A DNA stretch of 31,787 bases from an uncultured Collinsella sp. (GCA_900543605.1 UQSK01000017.1:1-31787), one strand, 5' to 3'. Shown: positions 7,730 through 15,774, counted from the stretch's first letter. The notes: generated from the sequence alone by a model not told the origin. A program made the numbers and translations.

Positions 7730-9025
7730 ATGCTCGCCTTTTTACAAACCAACACACCCATCGTGATCTTCAACCAGATTGTCGTCACGCTGCTCACGGT
7801 CTGCTTTCTGTACCAGGTGGTCTTCTTTGTCATTGGCGCTCTTCGTGGCGAGGTCGCGCCCCCTAAGGCCAAAAAGCTGCATCGTTATGCCTTCTTTATT
7901 GCAGCTCATAACGAGGAGGCCGTGATCGCTAACCTCGTTCGCTCCATCAAGGATCAGGACTATCCGTCCGAGCTTATCGAGGTCTTCGTGGTCGCCGACG
8001 CCTGCACCGACAACACGGCGCAGCTCGCGCGTGAGGCGGGCGCCATCGTTTATGAGCGCAATGACCTTGCCCGCAAGGGCAAGAGCTGGGTCATGGACTT
8101 TGGCTTCGACCGCATCCTTAACGAGTATCCCGATACGTTTGAAGGCTACTTTATCTTCGATGCCGATAACGTCATTTCCCGTGATTACGTATCCAAGATG
8201 AACGATGCTTTCGACCAGGGCTTTCATGTGGTCACCAGTTACCGCAACTCTAAGAACTTCGGCAGCTCGTGGGTCTCTGCGGCTAACGCCACGTGGTATC
8301 TGCGCGAGGCGCGCTTCCTTAACAATGCGCGTAATATCTGCAAGACTTCCTGCGCTGTATCGGGTTCGGGCTATCTCATTTCTGCCAGTGTTATCGAGGG
8401 CATGCACGGTTGGCAGTTCCACACGCTGACCGAGGATATTCAGTTCACCACGTTCTGCGCCATTCACGGCATTCGCATTGGCTATGCGCCGGCGGAGTTC
8501 TTTGACGAACAGCCCGTGACGTTTAAGGCTTCCTGGAAGCAGCGTATGCGTTGGACCAAGGGCTTCTACCAGGTGTTCTTTACCTATGGTAAGCATCTGG
8601 TCAAATCGACCTTCCGTTATCATCGCTTTGCCGCCTACGACATGTTTATGACGATCGCGCCCGGCATGCTGCTGTCGCTGATCTCGATGCTCGCCAATGC
8701 GACGTTCCTCATCGTGGGCGGGCTTTCGCACGGCTTCTTGGCCACCGAGGTCGAGATGCAGGCTTGTGCCGCCTCGCTCATTATGACCTTCGCGATGATG
8801 TACCTGACCTTCTTTATCCTGGCGCTCCTTACGACCATCTTTGAGTACAAGCATATTCACTGCGCGCAAAAGTGGCGTCTGGTGACCAACCTGTTTACCT
8901 TCCCGATCTTTATGTTCAGCTATATCCCCATTACGGTGGCAGCGCTGTTCTTGAAAGTCGACTGGGTGCCGACGCAGCACGCCGTAAGTGTTACCCTCGA
9001 CGAGGTCATGCAAGGCGCCAAATAA
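7730..9025 (+). CDS. Membrane glycosyltransferase, family GT2
   Basis: A 431-residue processive-type glycosyltransferase. One N-terminal membrane segment (about 12-37) is followed by a cytoplasmic GT-A domain and several C-terminal membrane segments. Catalytic features are visible: Asp90 in VVADACTDN, the FDADN nucleotide/metal site (Asp144, Asp146), TED with Asp236, and QRMRW at 271-275. This Q..RW pattern is shared with cellulose, chitin, hyaluronan and poly-N-acetylglucosamine synthases, but the product cannot be told from the sequence. The start is the ATG at 7730 with GGGGG 5 bases upstream; the TTG at 7715 is less well placed. It is a single gene with its own terminator and no neighbouring polysaccharide genes, so its partner genes are unknown. 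Confidence 0.85.
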   Translation: MLAFLQTNTPIVIFNQIVVTLLTVCFLYQVVFFVIGALRGEVAPPKAKKLHRYAFFIAAHNEEAVIANLVRSIKDQDYPSELIEVFVVADACTDNTAQLAREAGAIVYERNDLARKGKSWVMDFGFDRILNEYPDTFEGYFIFDADNVISRDYVSKMNDAFDQGFHVVTSYRNSKNFGSSWVSAANATWYLREARFLNNARNICKTSCAVSGSGYLISASVIEGMHGWQFHTLTEDIQFTTFCAIHGIRIGYAPAEFFDEQPVTFKASWKQRMRWTKGFYQVFFTYGKHLVKSTFRYHRFAAYDMFMTIAPGMLLSLISMLANATFLIVGGLSHGFLATEVEMQACAASLIMTFAMMYLTFFILALLTTIFEYKHIHCAQKWRLVTNLFTFPIFMFSYIPITVAALFLKVDWVPTQHAVSVTLDEVMQGAK

Positions 9026-9037
9026 CCACCAACAAAC

Positions 9038-9074
9038 CCACCACAAAGGAGACAGGCCCTTTGCGGTGGTTTTT
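9038..9074 (+). terminator. Intrinsic terminator of the GT2 gene
   Basis: A 12-bp stem (9038-9049 with 9058-9069, one A-C mismatch) with an 8-nt loop is followed by TTTTT. The CCACAAAGG core and the GACAGG loop resemble the terminator at 1389-1428. Confidence 0.88.
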
Positions 9075-9105
9075 GCTTTTGTGATGCAGCTCGAGGAGGT
9101 ACTCG

Positions 9106-9528
9106 ATGTTTTATATCCCGTTTTGGATTTGCATCTTTGCCGGCGCGGCGATTGATGCCCGTCAGCGACGTTTTCCCAATGAGCTTGCCGGTGCGTGTGC
9201 GGTGACGGCGTTAGTGGGCGTTTGGCTCGACAAAGGCGTTAACACGGCGCTTGACCATGCCGGTCTTGCGGTCATCGTCTACCTTGCCCTTGTGCTGACT
9301 GAGTCCCTCTGGCGTCGTTTTCGCCAAACCTCGGGCATTGGCATGGGGGACGCCAAGGCACTCTTCGCGCTTTGCACCTTCGATCCTATGGGCGGCATCG
9401 TGGCATTTGCCGTCGCGCTCCTGGTCCTTGCCCTCTTCTGCGTCATCACAAAATCGCGCTCTCTGCCATTGCTCCCGTTTTTGGTGCCGATTTTTGCCAT
9501 AATCGAGATCGTGGGCTGCACATTGTAA
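9106..9528 (+). CDS. A24-family prepilin peptidase-like protein
   Basis: A 140-residue membrane aspartyl protease of the type IV prepilin peptidase family, in the short CpaA/TadV-like form without the methyltransferase domain. Asp17 lies in AIDARQRRFPN and Asp82 in the conserved GMGDAK motif; both catalytic aspartates are present. Hydrophobic segments fill most of the rest. A very strong ribosome binding site (AGGAGGT) lies 5 bases before the ATG. No pilin, ATPase or secretion genes are nearby, so its substrate must be encoded elsewhere or the enzyme has another target. It is followed after 30 bases by the HD hydrolase gene and may share its transcript. Confidence 0.85.
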   Translation: MFYIPFWICIFAGAAIDARQRRFPNELAGACAVTALVGVWLDKGVNTALDHAGLAVIVYLALVLTESLWRRFRQTSGIGMGDAKALFALCTFDPMGGIVAFAVALLVLALFCVITKSRSLPLLPFLVPIFAIIEIVGCTL

Positions 9529-9558
9529 CCGATTGCGCATCCTTTTTAAGGAGATGCC

Positions 9559-10806
9559 ATGGCAACTAATTATGAAACGGCCGTCATTAAGGCGCGCATG
9601 GACCGTATTCCCTCGGCGTTGTCGCCCGAACTTGTCGAGCGCATTTCCCTCGATCGTGCTTCGGGCTATGTTAACCCGTATCGTTGCAACGACGATCAGG
9701 CCATTCGTCGTATTGATCGCTACGCTGACAAAGGCACGCTTATGCGTCCGGCGTTTATGCGCGATACCGAAAAGATTCTGCATCTGCCCGCATACACGCG
9801 CTATGCAGGCAAAACGCAGGTCTTCAGTTTTCGCAGCAACGATGATCTGTCGCGTCGCGGCCTGCACGTGCAACTTGTCTCTCGTATCGCGCGCGATATC
9901 GGTCGTGCCCTGGGGCTCAACTGCGATCTGATCGAGGCGATTGGCCTGGGCCACGACTTGGGCCACACACCTTTCGGCCATGCCGGCGAGCGCTTCCTCA
10001 ACGATATCTATCATGAGCGTACGGGTCGTTATTTTTTCCATAACGTACAGTCGGTCCGCGTACTCGACGCGCTGTACGGCCGCAACGTGTCGCTCCAGAC
10101 GCTCGACGGCGTGCTATCTCATAACGGCGAGTACGAGCAACGCGTGTTTGAGCTCTCGGACATGAGCTCCTTTGAACAGTTTGATCAGACGGTTGAGGAT
10201 TGCATCGCCACGGGCTATAGCGCAATTGAGCACCTGCGTCCCATGACGCTCGAGGGCTGTGTGGTTCGCATCTCGGATATCCTTGCCTACGTGGGGCGCG
10301 ATCGCCAAGACGCCATTGCGGCAGGCCTGCTGTCACCCGACGCCTTTGATGATGGTCTGGGCGGAGCATATAACAGCTGGATCCTCACGCATGCCTCCAT
10401 CGATATCGTCGAGCACAGCTATGGCAAGCCGCGCATTGAGATGAGCGAAGATCTGTTTGAGGAAATCCGCCGAGCCAAGCGCGAGAACTACGAGAAGATC
10501 TATAGCAAGGGCGGTATCGAAGGCGACTCCGAAGCGGAGCTGCGCGAGGCGTTCGAAAAGCTCTACGACCGTTGCCTGCAGGACATAAACGAAGGCGACG
10601 AGTCTTCGTATATCTTTAAGCACCACATTTCTCGCATTGAGCAGCAGCTTTCCTACTACGATCGCACCTATGCATGGCAGGACGACAAGGACCAGGCGGT
10701 TGTGGATTATATTGCGAGCATGACGGACGGTTATTTCTGTGAGCTCACGAGCAAGCTGTTCCCGGGATTGAAGTTTCCGCACCGTACCTATATTAACGAA
10801 CGGTAG
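9559..10806 (+). CDS. dgt: dGTPase-like HD-domain phosphohydrolase
   Basis: A 415-residue HD-domain protein of the deoxyguanosinetriphosphate triphosphohydrolase family, which hydrolyses dNTP to nucleoside and triphosphate. The metal-binding set is visible: His103 (GLHVQLVSRIAR), His132-Asp133 in GLGHDLGHTPFGH, and a later Asp in ISDILAYVGRD. RYAGKTQVFSF matches the family's AGKTQV segment. AAGGAG lies 5 bases before the ATG. The family is confident. Which nucleotide is preferred cannot be read from the sequence, so the symbol is provisional. A role in balancing dNTP pools fits the neighbouring replication-repair gene rarA. Confidence 0.82.
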   Translation: MATNYETAVIKARMDRIPSALSPELVERISLDRASGYVNPYRCNDDQAIRRIDRYADKGTLMRPAFMRDTEKILHLPAYTRYAGKTQVFSFRSNDDLSRRGLHVQLVSRIARDIGRALGLNCDLIEAIGLGHDLGHTPFGHAGERFLNDIYHERTGRYFFHNVQSVRVLDALYGRNVSLQTLDGVLSHNGEYEQRVFELSDMSSFEQFDQTVEDCIATGYSAIEHLRPMTLEGCVVRISDILAYVGRDRQDAIAAGLLSPDAFDDGLGGAYNSWILTHASIDIVEHSYGKPRIEMSEDLFEEIRRAKRENYEKIYSKGGIEGDSEAELREAFEKLYDRCLQDINEGDESSYIFKHHISRIEQQLSYYDRTYAWQDDKDQAVVDYIASMTDGYFCELTSKLFPGLKFPHRTYINER

Positions 10807-10866
10807 TTCGTATTTATTCGGTATACTGTTCGTGGAAAACGTTTTTGATTGACGCACGGGATGGCT

Positions 10867-12216
10867 ATGGACGACCTTTTTTCTGCTTCGACGCGCGAGC
10901 GTTCTTTTATGAATGCGCCGCTTGCGGTGCGCATGCGCCCCAATTCGCTCGACGAGTACGTGGGCCAGCAAGAGGCCGTCGGTAAGGGCTCGTGGCTGCG
11001 TGCCGCAATTGAGCACGACGTGCTGTCGAGTGTGATCCTGTACGGGCCGGCCGGTACGGGCAAGACGACGCTGGCACATATTATCGGCAACCATACCAAG
11101 AGCGAGTTTGTCGAGGTCAGCGCCGTGACGGGTACCGTGAAGGATCTGCGTCGCGTGATTGACGAGGCCAAGACGCGCCTGAATACCTACGACCGCCGCA
11201 CTATTCTATTCATCGACGAGATTCACCGCTTCTCCAAGTCGCAGCAGGATGCCCTGCTGCATGCAGTTGAGAACCGTACCGTCATTATGATTGGCGCCAC
11301 GACGGAGAATCCGTACTTTGAGGTCAATTCGGCGTTGCTCTCGCGTGGTCGCGTGGTGGAGCTTGAGCACCTGAAGGACGAGGATATCGCCACGCTGATT
11401 GAGCGCGCACTCGAGGCACCGCAGGGTCTGAACGGCAAGTTCTCGGCCGATGAGGATACGGTTAAGACTATCTGCACGCTGGCAGCTGGTGACGCTCGCT
11501 CGGCGCTCACGACGCTCGAGCTTGCGAGCGAGATTGCCGTCACACGTCCCGATACCGAGGGAACACCGACGCCGGCGGCGGGGGAGCGTTATCCCATCAC
11601 CGTTGATGACGTAAAGATTGCCAATCCGCGTCGCGGCTTTTCGTATGACAAAAACGGCGATATGCACTACGACATTATCAGTGCGTTTATCAAGTCTATG
11701 CGCGGTAGTGACCCCGATGCCACGATCTATTGGCTCGCGCGCATGATCGATGCAGGGGAGGATCCCAAGTTTATCGCTCGTCGCATTATGATTCAGGCTT
11801 CTGAGGATGTTGGCAACGCCGACCCGCAGGCGCTTTTGGTGGCGCATGCCGCGTATAAGTCTGCCGAGGTCATTGGCTATCCCGAGTGCCGCATTAACCT
11901 GGCTCAGGCTGCGCTCTATGTGTGCTTGGCGCCTAAGTCAAACGCATGTGAGGCCTCGATTGACGCGGCGTTGGCCGATGTCCATTCTAGTGGGCTGCGC
12001 GAGGTGCCGAGCTATCTGCGCGATCGTCACCGTCCGGGCAGCGACGAATACGGTGTGTATAAGTATCCGCACGATTATCCCGAAGGCTGGGTCGATCAGC
12101 GCTATTTGCCCGAGGGGCTGGAGCGCGGTGCGTTTTGGCAGCCTGCCGGCCGCGGCTGGGAAGAGTGGCGCGTAGAGCAAAGCGAGCGCGACCGTAGCGG
12201 TAACGCGCCCAAGTAG
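10867..12216 (+). CDS. rarA: Replication-associated recombination protein RarA (MgsA)
   Basis: A clamp-loader-like AAA+ ATPase acting at stalled replication forks. The product is 449 residues from the ATG at 10867. It has Walker A GPAGTGKT (60-67), Walker B FIDEIH (115-120), sensor 1 in IGATTENP, then the helical C-terminal region with MIQASEDVGNADP and the final GREVPSYLRDRH-like segment. GGGA lies 5 bases before this ATG. The ATG at 10861 and the TTG at 10849 are in frame and remain possible. A TATACT box at 10822-10827 could be the -10 of its own promoter, but no -35 is evident. The gene seems to end its own transcript; a short hairpin after the stop lacks a T-run. Confidence 0.93.
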   Translation: MDDLFSASTRERSFMNAPLAVRMRPNSLDEYVGQQEAVGKGSWLRAAIEHDVLSSVILYGPAGTGKTTLAHIIGNHTKSEFVEVSAVTGTVKDLRRVIDEAKTRLNTYDRRTILFIDEIHRFSKSQQDALLHAVENRTVIMIGATTENPYFEVNSALLSRGRVVELEHLKDEDIATLIERALEAPQGLNGKFSADEDTVKTICTLAAGDARSALTTLELASEIAVTRPDTEGTPTPAAGERYPITVDDVKIANPRRGFSYDKNGDMHYDIISAFIKSMRGSDPDATIYWLARMIDAGEDPKFIARRIMIQASEDVGNADPQALLVAHAAYKSAEVIGYPECRINLAQAALYVCLAPKSNACEASIDAALADVHSSGLREVPSYLRDRHRPGSDEYGVYKYPHDYPEGWVDQRYLPEGLERGAFWQPAGRGWEEWRVEQSERDRSGNAPK

Positions 12217-12311
12217 GTCCTTGGGACCTCGCACATTCCCTTTGGGTATCTTTCCCCTTCTTTGGGGTACCATGAACATCGTCTGTATTTCGATTCCTTC
12301 GGGAGGCTTGT

Positions 12312-12902
12312 ATGAGTCCCATTCAAATCGCCCTGTTGCTGCTCGCCGTTGCCGGCGTGTGGGCTGTTATCGAGCTCGCGCTCACGTTGCGCAAGACCCG
12401 CAACGTTGTTGATTCGCTCGACAAGACCGTAAACGATCTCAATAACACCATCGCCGAGGCGCAGCCCGTGGTGGCAAAGCTCGATGGCGCTGTTGACGAG
12501 CTTACGCCGGCACTTGCCCAGATGGAGCCGCTGCTTAAGTCGAGCAAGACGGCAGTTGATGCCCTTACCTCCAACCTTGTCGAAGTTGAGGCAGTCGTTC
12601 GCGACATTTCCGAGGTTACGGGCAGCATGGCCGAGGCCAGCAATGCTGTGTCGAGCGTGACCGACTCTGCGGCCGGTGCCGTTCAGAAACTCTTTAACAA
12701 GGTGAAGGCTCCCGCGGCCGACGCTGAGCGCAAGCTCTCCGCTGCTGCCGAAGCCGAGCAGCCGACCGAGCGTGTCCTGATTGGCGAAGCCGGGGACGAT
12801 GTCGTTGCTGGTGACAATGATGCACAGAAGCCTGCTGCTAAAGCAGCCCAGTATTACACCTACACGCCCGCCGAGACCTCCGAGGAGTCCTGCGATGAGT
12901 AG
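12312..12902 (+). CDS. DUF948-like membrane-anchored coiled-coil protein
   Basis: A 196-residue protein with a single N-terminal membrane segment (about residues 4-24). A heptad-rich, Val/Leu/Asp/Ala-rich region follows (about 28-130), with spacing typical of DUF948/YtxG-like proteins. The tail is acidic and low-complexity (about 140-196). A strong site (GGGAGG) lies 6 bases before the ATG. Its stop overlaps the start of the RsbW-like gene by 8 bases, so it is the first gene of the sigma-factor unit. The function is unknown. An envelope sensor or scaffold feeding the sigma factor is a reasonable guess from position only. The family assignment is moderate because such regions are low in sequence information. 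Confidence 0.7.
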   Translation: MSPIQIALLLLAVAGVWAVIELALTLRKTRNVVDSLDKTVNDLNNTIAEAQPVVAKLDGAVDELTPALAQMEPLLKSSKTAVDALTSNLVEVEAVVRDISEVTGSMAEASNAVSSVTDSAAGAVQKLFNKVKAPAADAERKLSAAAEAEQPTERVLIGEAGDDVVAGDNDAQKPAAKAAQYYTYTPAETSEESCDE

Positions 12903-13272
12903 CGAAGCAACTTGCCCCATCACGCTGACTGTTGCCGGGGATCCGCGTCTGGCACGCCTTGTACGCATGACGGCGGCAAATGTCGGTGCGCTGTGCTCCA
13001 TGTCCGTCGATCGCATCGAGGACATCCGTATGGCTGCCGAGGAGGCCTTCATCTTTGGCTGCACGGCTGTTGATTCCGACGATATCTCGATCAAATTCGA
13101 TGTCGACGAATCGCACGTGGGCATGACCTTTACCTTTGGCGACCAGGCGACTGTCGATGAAGATGACCAGGCTGCCGTGTATGCCGAGCTTATTTTAGCG
13201 AGCGTGTGCGATTCCTACGAAAAGACTGCGGCGCCCCTGACGCTTTCCCTCGATCTCAAGGCGGATATCTAA
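12895..13272 (+). CDS. RsbW/SpoIIAB-like anti-sigma factor, degenerate
   Basis: A 125-residue protein that aligns by eye with the N-terminal two thirds of RsbW-type serine kinases. RLARLVRMTAANVGAL and the RIEDIRMAAEEAF segment match RsbW's IIRLTLSGVAS and EIEDLKIAVSEAC. RsbW-type proteins bind a sigma factor and use ATP to phosphorylate an anti-anti-sigma factor. Here the N-box Asn is replaced (EEAFIFG against SEACTNA), and no DxGxG or GxGL box is visible, so ATP binding looks lost. It starts at the ATG at 12895 inside the preceding gene and ends one base before the sigma-factor ATG. That arrangement strongly supports a sigma-partner role. No anti-anti-sigma gene is present. The role as an anti-sigma is inferred. 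Confidence 0.72.
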   Translation: MSSEATCPITLTVAGDPRLARLVRMTAANVGALCSMSVDRIEDIRMAAEEAFIFGCTAVDSDDISIKFDVDESHVGMTFTFGDQATVDEDDQAAVYAELILASVCDSYEKTAAPLTLSLDLKADI

Positions 13273-13273
13273 T

Positions 13274-14065
13274 ATGACCGAACGTTCCCGGAGCGGTAAG
13301 ACCGCTTGGGACAAGGAGAAAACCCGCGAGCTGTTTCGTCGCTACAAAGAGACCGGTGATCCGGACGCACGTGAGCAGCTCGTTATGTCCCATATGAACC
13401 TGGTAAGGTTTCTTGCCAACAAATTTAAGAACCGCGGCGAGCCGCTCGACGACCTGATGCAGGTTGGCTATTTGGGCCTGCTCAAAGCAATCGACCGCTT
13501 TGATCCCGAGCGCGGACTCGAGTTCACCACGTTTGCCACGCCCACCATCCTGGGCGAGATCAAGCGTCACTTTCGCGACAAGGGCTGGAGTGTGCGCGTG
13601 CCGCGTCGTCTGCAGGAGCTTTCTGCCAAGGTCAATCAGGCTACCGATAAGCTCACCAACGAGCTACAGCGTTCGCCCAAGGTTGAGGAAATCGCCGAAT
13701 ACTTGGACGTGACTGTCGACGAGGTGCTGGAGGCCATGGAGTCGTCTTCGGCCTATACTTCGGTGCCCATCGAGGCTCCTGGCGCGTCTGATTCCGACGA
13801 TGCCCCCTCGATTCTCGACCGCTACGCCGATGACGACAACGAGCTCGACTTTACCGATGACCGACTGGTAATCGAGGAAGCCATCCGCGATTTCTCGCCG
13901 CGCGAGCGCGAGGTTATCGAGCTGCGCTTCGTAAAGGGCATGACCCAGATCGAGATTGCCAAGAAGCTGGGTATCTCGCAGGTGCAGGTCTCGCGCCTGC
14001 TGCGCCGTACCCTTAAGAAGATTCAGGACAAGATCGACCCCGACGGAGTGATGGTTCGTTCATGA
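13274..14065 (+). CDS. SigB/SigF/SigG-subfamily RNA polymerase sigma factor
   Basis: A 263-residue alternative sigma-70 factor of the stress/sporulation subfamily. Region 2 spans roughly 35-110, with NLVRFLANKF, DDLMQVGYLGLLKAIDRFDP and the DNA-melting segment FTTFATPTILGEIKRHFRDK. Region 3 has WSVRVPRRLQEL. Region 4 has FSPREREVIELRF and the helix-turn-helix TQIEIAKKLGISQVQVSRLLRR. An acidic linker separates regions 3 and 4 (about 170-200). AAGGCGG precedes the ATG, which lies one base after the RsbW-like stop. The next gene overlaps by 4 bases. Such factors usually direct general stress or envelope responses; the regulon here is unknown. Confidence 0.93.
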   Translation: MTERSRSGKTAWDKEKTRELFRRYKETGDPDAREQLVMSHMNLVRFLANKFKNRGEPLDDLMQVGYLGLLKAIDRFDPERGLEFTTFATPTILGEIKRHFRDKGWSVRVPRRLQELSAKVNQATDKLTNELQRSPKVEEIAEYLDVTVDEVLEAMESSSAYTSVPIEAPGASDSDDAPSILDRYADDDNELDFTDDRLVIEEAIRDFSPREREVIELRFVKGMTQIEIAKKLGISQVQVSRLLRRTLKKIQDKIDPDGVMVRS

Positions 14066-15474
14066 GTGAGCACCCCCACCAAACCGACCGCACGCTGCGC
14101 GATACCCGTATTCTGACGCTTCGCATTTGGGCCGTCGTCGGCTGCATTGTCATCGCTGCCGTCATCTTTAACCTTATGGGTATCCTGGCGCCGGTTATCG
14201 AGTTTCTCGCTGTCGGTTCCATCATTGCTTTTGTGATGTCGCCGATCACCAACTGGCTCGAGCATCACGGCGTCAACCGTGGCATTGGTTCGCTCATCGC
14301 GCTGATCGCGGTCGTTGCCGTGCTCGTTGGTGTTGTCTGCATCTTGTCGCCGATTCTCTTTGGCCAGATCATGGAAGTCCTGAGCCGTCTGCCTGAGCAG
14401 CTTCGAGTTGCGGGCGGCGATCTTAACGAGTTGATCTCGCACGCCAAGACGCTCAACAAGACGCCGCTCAAGGAGTATCTGGACGACAATCTTTCTTCGC
14501 TCGTTACCTTGGCATCGAAGTATGTGTCTCAGATTGCCGCTGAGCTCGGTCGCGGTGTATTCCCGCTCATTACCAATACGGCCTCGCAGCTGTTCGTCAT
14601 CTTTCTTGGCTTGGTGCTTGCCTATTGGTTGGCCTGCGACTATCCCCGTATGCACCACGAGGTCTGCACCATCATTGGTCAGGAAAAGGAGACCTCGTAC
14701 CGCTTTATGGTTGCGATTCTTTCGCGCTCGGTCGGCGGTTATATGCGTGGCATGGTCGTGACGTCCATCTGCGGTGGCATCCTCGCCTTTATCGGCTTTA
14801 CGCTCATTGGCCATCCCTACGCGGCACTCATGGCCATCTTTACGGGCATTATGCACTTGGTTCCGGTCGTCGGACCCTGGGTGAGCGCGGCGATTGCCAC
14901 GGTGCTCGGCTTTATGTTCAGTCCGATGCTGGCGTTGTGGACCTTGGTCGTGACCATGGTGGCGCAAAATGTCACCGACAACGTCATTTCGCCTAAAGTC
15001 ATGCAAAGCTCGGTCCAGGTGCATCCCATCATGAGCCTGACGGCACTCGTTATGGGTTCGGCGCTTATGGGCGCCATCGGCATGGTTATCGCCATTCCGC
15101 TGTGCGCGGCCCTCAAGGGCATTTTCGTCTACTACTTTGAGAACGAGACCGGCCGCCAGCTCGTGGCATACGACGGGGCCGTGTTTAAGGGCACGCCCTA
15201 TCGCGATACCGAGGGCAACCCGGTTGCCGCCTATGACGCGCTTGGAGACGATACGTTCATCTATGAGTCCGAGCTCATCGGTAACGAGACTGCGCCCGAG
15301 GCCCAGGCCATGCCCAAACCCGAGCTTGATAATCCTTGGATCAAGCTCTCGGGCCTGCAGCCCGACGCGACAGGCTTTTTCAAGAACCCCTTCGCCAAGG
15401 ATGACGATTCTAATATGGACGACGATACCAAAACCGGCATCGACGGCTCCATGGACGATTCGGATTCCAAATAG
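14062..15474 (+). CDS. AI-2E family (PerM-like) transporter
   Basis: A 470-residue polytopic membrane protein of the AI-2 exporter superfamily. Hydrophobic segments cluster at the N-terminus (about 20-100) and in the second half (about 180-360). The soluble region between them is family-typical. The core motif GIMHLVPVVGPWVSA and the later QNVTDNVISPKVM segment are characteristic. The last 110 residues form an extra hydrophilic, acidic tail ending in an Asp/Ser/Lys-rich stretch. The start codon overlaps the sigma-factor stop (ATGA), so the two are translationally coupled. Members export autoinducer-2 or other small molecules or act as Na+/H+ antiporters. The substrate cannot be read here. Confidence 0.85.
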   Translation: MSEHPHQTDRTLRDTRILTLRIWAVVGCIVIAAVIFNLMGILAPVIEFLAVGSIIAFVMSPITNWLEHHGVNRGIGSLIALIAVVAVLVGVVCILSPILFGQIMEVLSRLPEQLRVAGGDLNELISHAKTLNKTPLKEYLDDNLSSLVTLASKYVSQIAAELGRGVFPLITNTASQLFVIFLGLVLAYWLACDYPRMHHEVCTIIGQEKETSYRFMVAILSRSVGGYMRGMVVTSICGGILAFIGFTLIGHPYAALMAIFTGIMHLVPVVGPWVSAAIATVLGFMFSPMLALWTLVVTMVAQNVTDNVISPKVMQSSVQVHPIMSLTALVMGSALMGAIGMVIAIPLCAALKGIFVYYFENETGRQLVAYDGAVFKGTPYRDTEGNPVAAYDALGDDTFIYESELIGNETAPEAQAMPKPELDNPWIKLSGLQPDATGFFKNPFAKDDDSNMDDDTKTGIDGSMDDSDSK

Positions 15475-15479
15475 GCACC

Positions 15480-15520
15480 GCTAGCGTTTCTTGAAGTTGT
15501 AAATGACAAGAAACGCTAGC
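15480..15520. repeat. Perfect 14-bp inverted repeat at the 3' end of the small membrane gene
   Basis: GCTAGCGTTTCTTG (15480-15493) and its exact complement (15507-15520) flank a 13-nt loop. The repeat starts 5 bases after the permease stop and covers the last codons and stop of the reverse-strand gene. Neither strand has a T-run after it, so it is not a classical intrinsic terminator. It could still stop transcription or protect convergent mRNA ends. Confidence 0.85.
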
Positions 15521-15720
15521 AAAGCGATTGATAAGGGGCCGGCTACATAGAAAAAGAGAACGTCAATTGCGCGTAGAGTGTAAAAAGCTTTATCGCCGGA
15601 CATTACTGCATACAATACGTAGCCAAAGGCTGGTTGGTTTGCATACCAGCAGGAGAAGGCCAAGAGCGCTAAAAGTGCTGCTACCAGAAGTGCATTCAAG
15701 ACAAATCGTTTGCTTTTCAT
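15481..15720 (-). CDS. Small two-helix membrane protein, unknown function
   Basis: A 79-residue hypothetical protein. A basic N-terminus (MKSKR) leads into a membrane segment at about residues 6-26. A second segment lies at about 52-74, and the C-terminus is basic (NFKKR). I recognise no family. The start is the ATG at 15720, preceded by GAAGGAG at 6 bases. An upstream in-frame extension to 15774 lacks such a site. Base composition is clearly AT-richer than the flanking genes, which may point to recent acquisition or weak selection. The gene lies alone and converges on the permease gene. The clear ribosome binding site supports real translation. Confidence 0.6.
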   Translation of the reverse strand: MKSKRFVLNALLVAALLALLAFSCWYANQPAFGYVLYAVMSGDKAFYTLRAIDVLFFYVAGPLSIALLAFLVIYNFKKR

Positions 15721-15742
15721 CGATCGCTCCTTCCGGGTGACT

Positions 15743-15774
15743 CTTATATGCAATTCTACAATAGCCTTTCTCAA
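15743..15774 (-). promoter_or_regulatory. Candidate promoter of the small membrane gene
   Basis: Read on the reverse strand, TTGAGA (15769-15774) is followed after 18 bases by CATATA (15745-15750), which overlaps TATAAG (15743-15748). It lies about 25 bases upstream of the start codon. Confidence 0.4.

Noticed and set aside
12215..12229. AGGTCC-TTG-GGACCT hairpin after rarA as a terminator
   Set aside because: The stem is only 6 bp and no T-run follows, so it does not meet the criteria for an intrinsic terminator.
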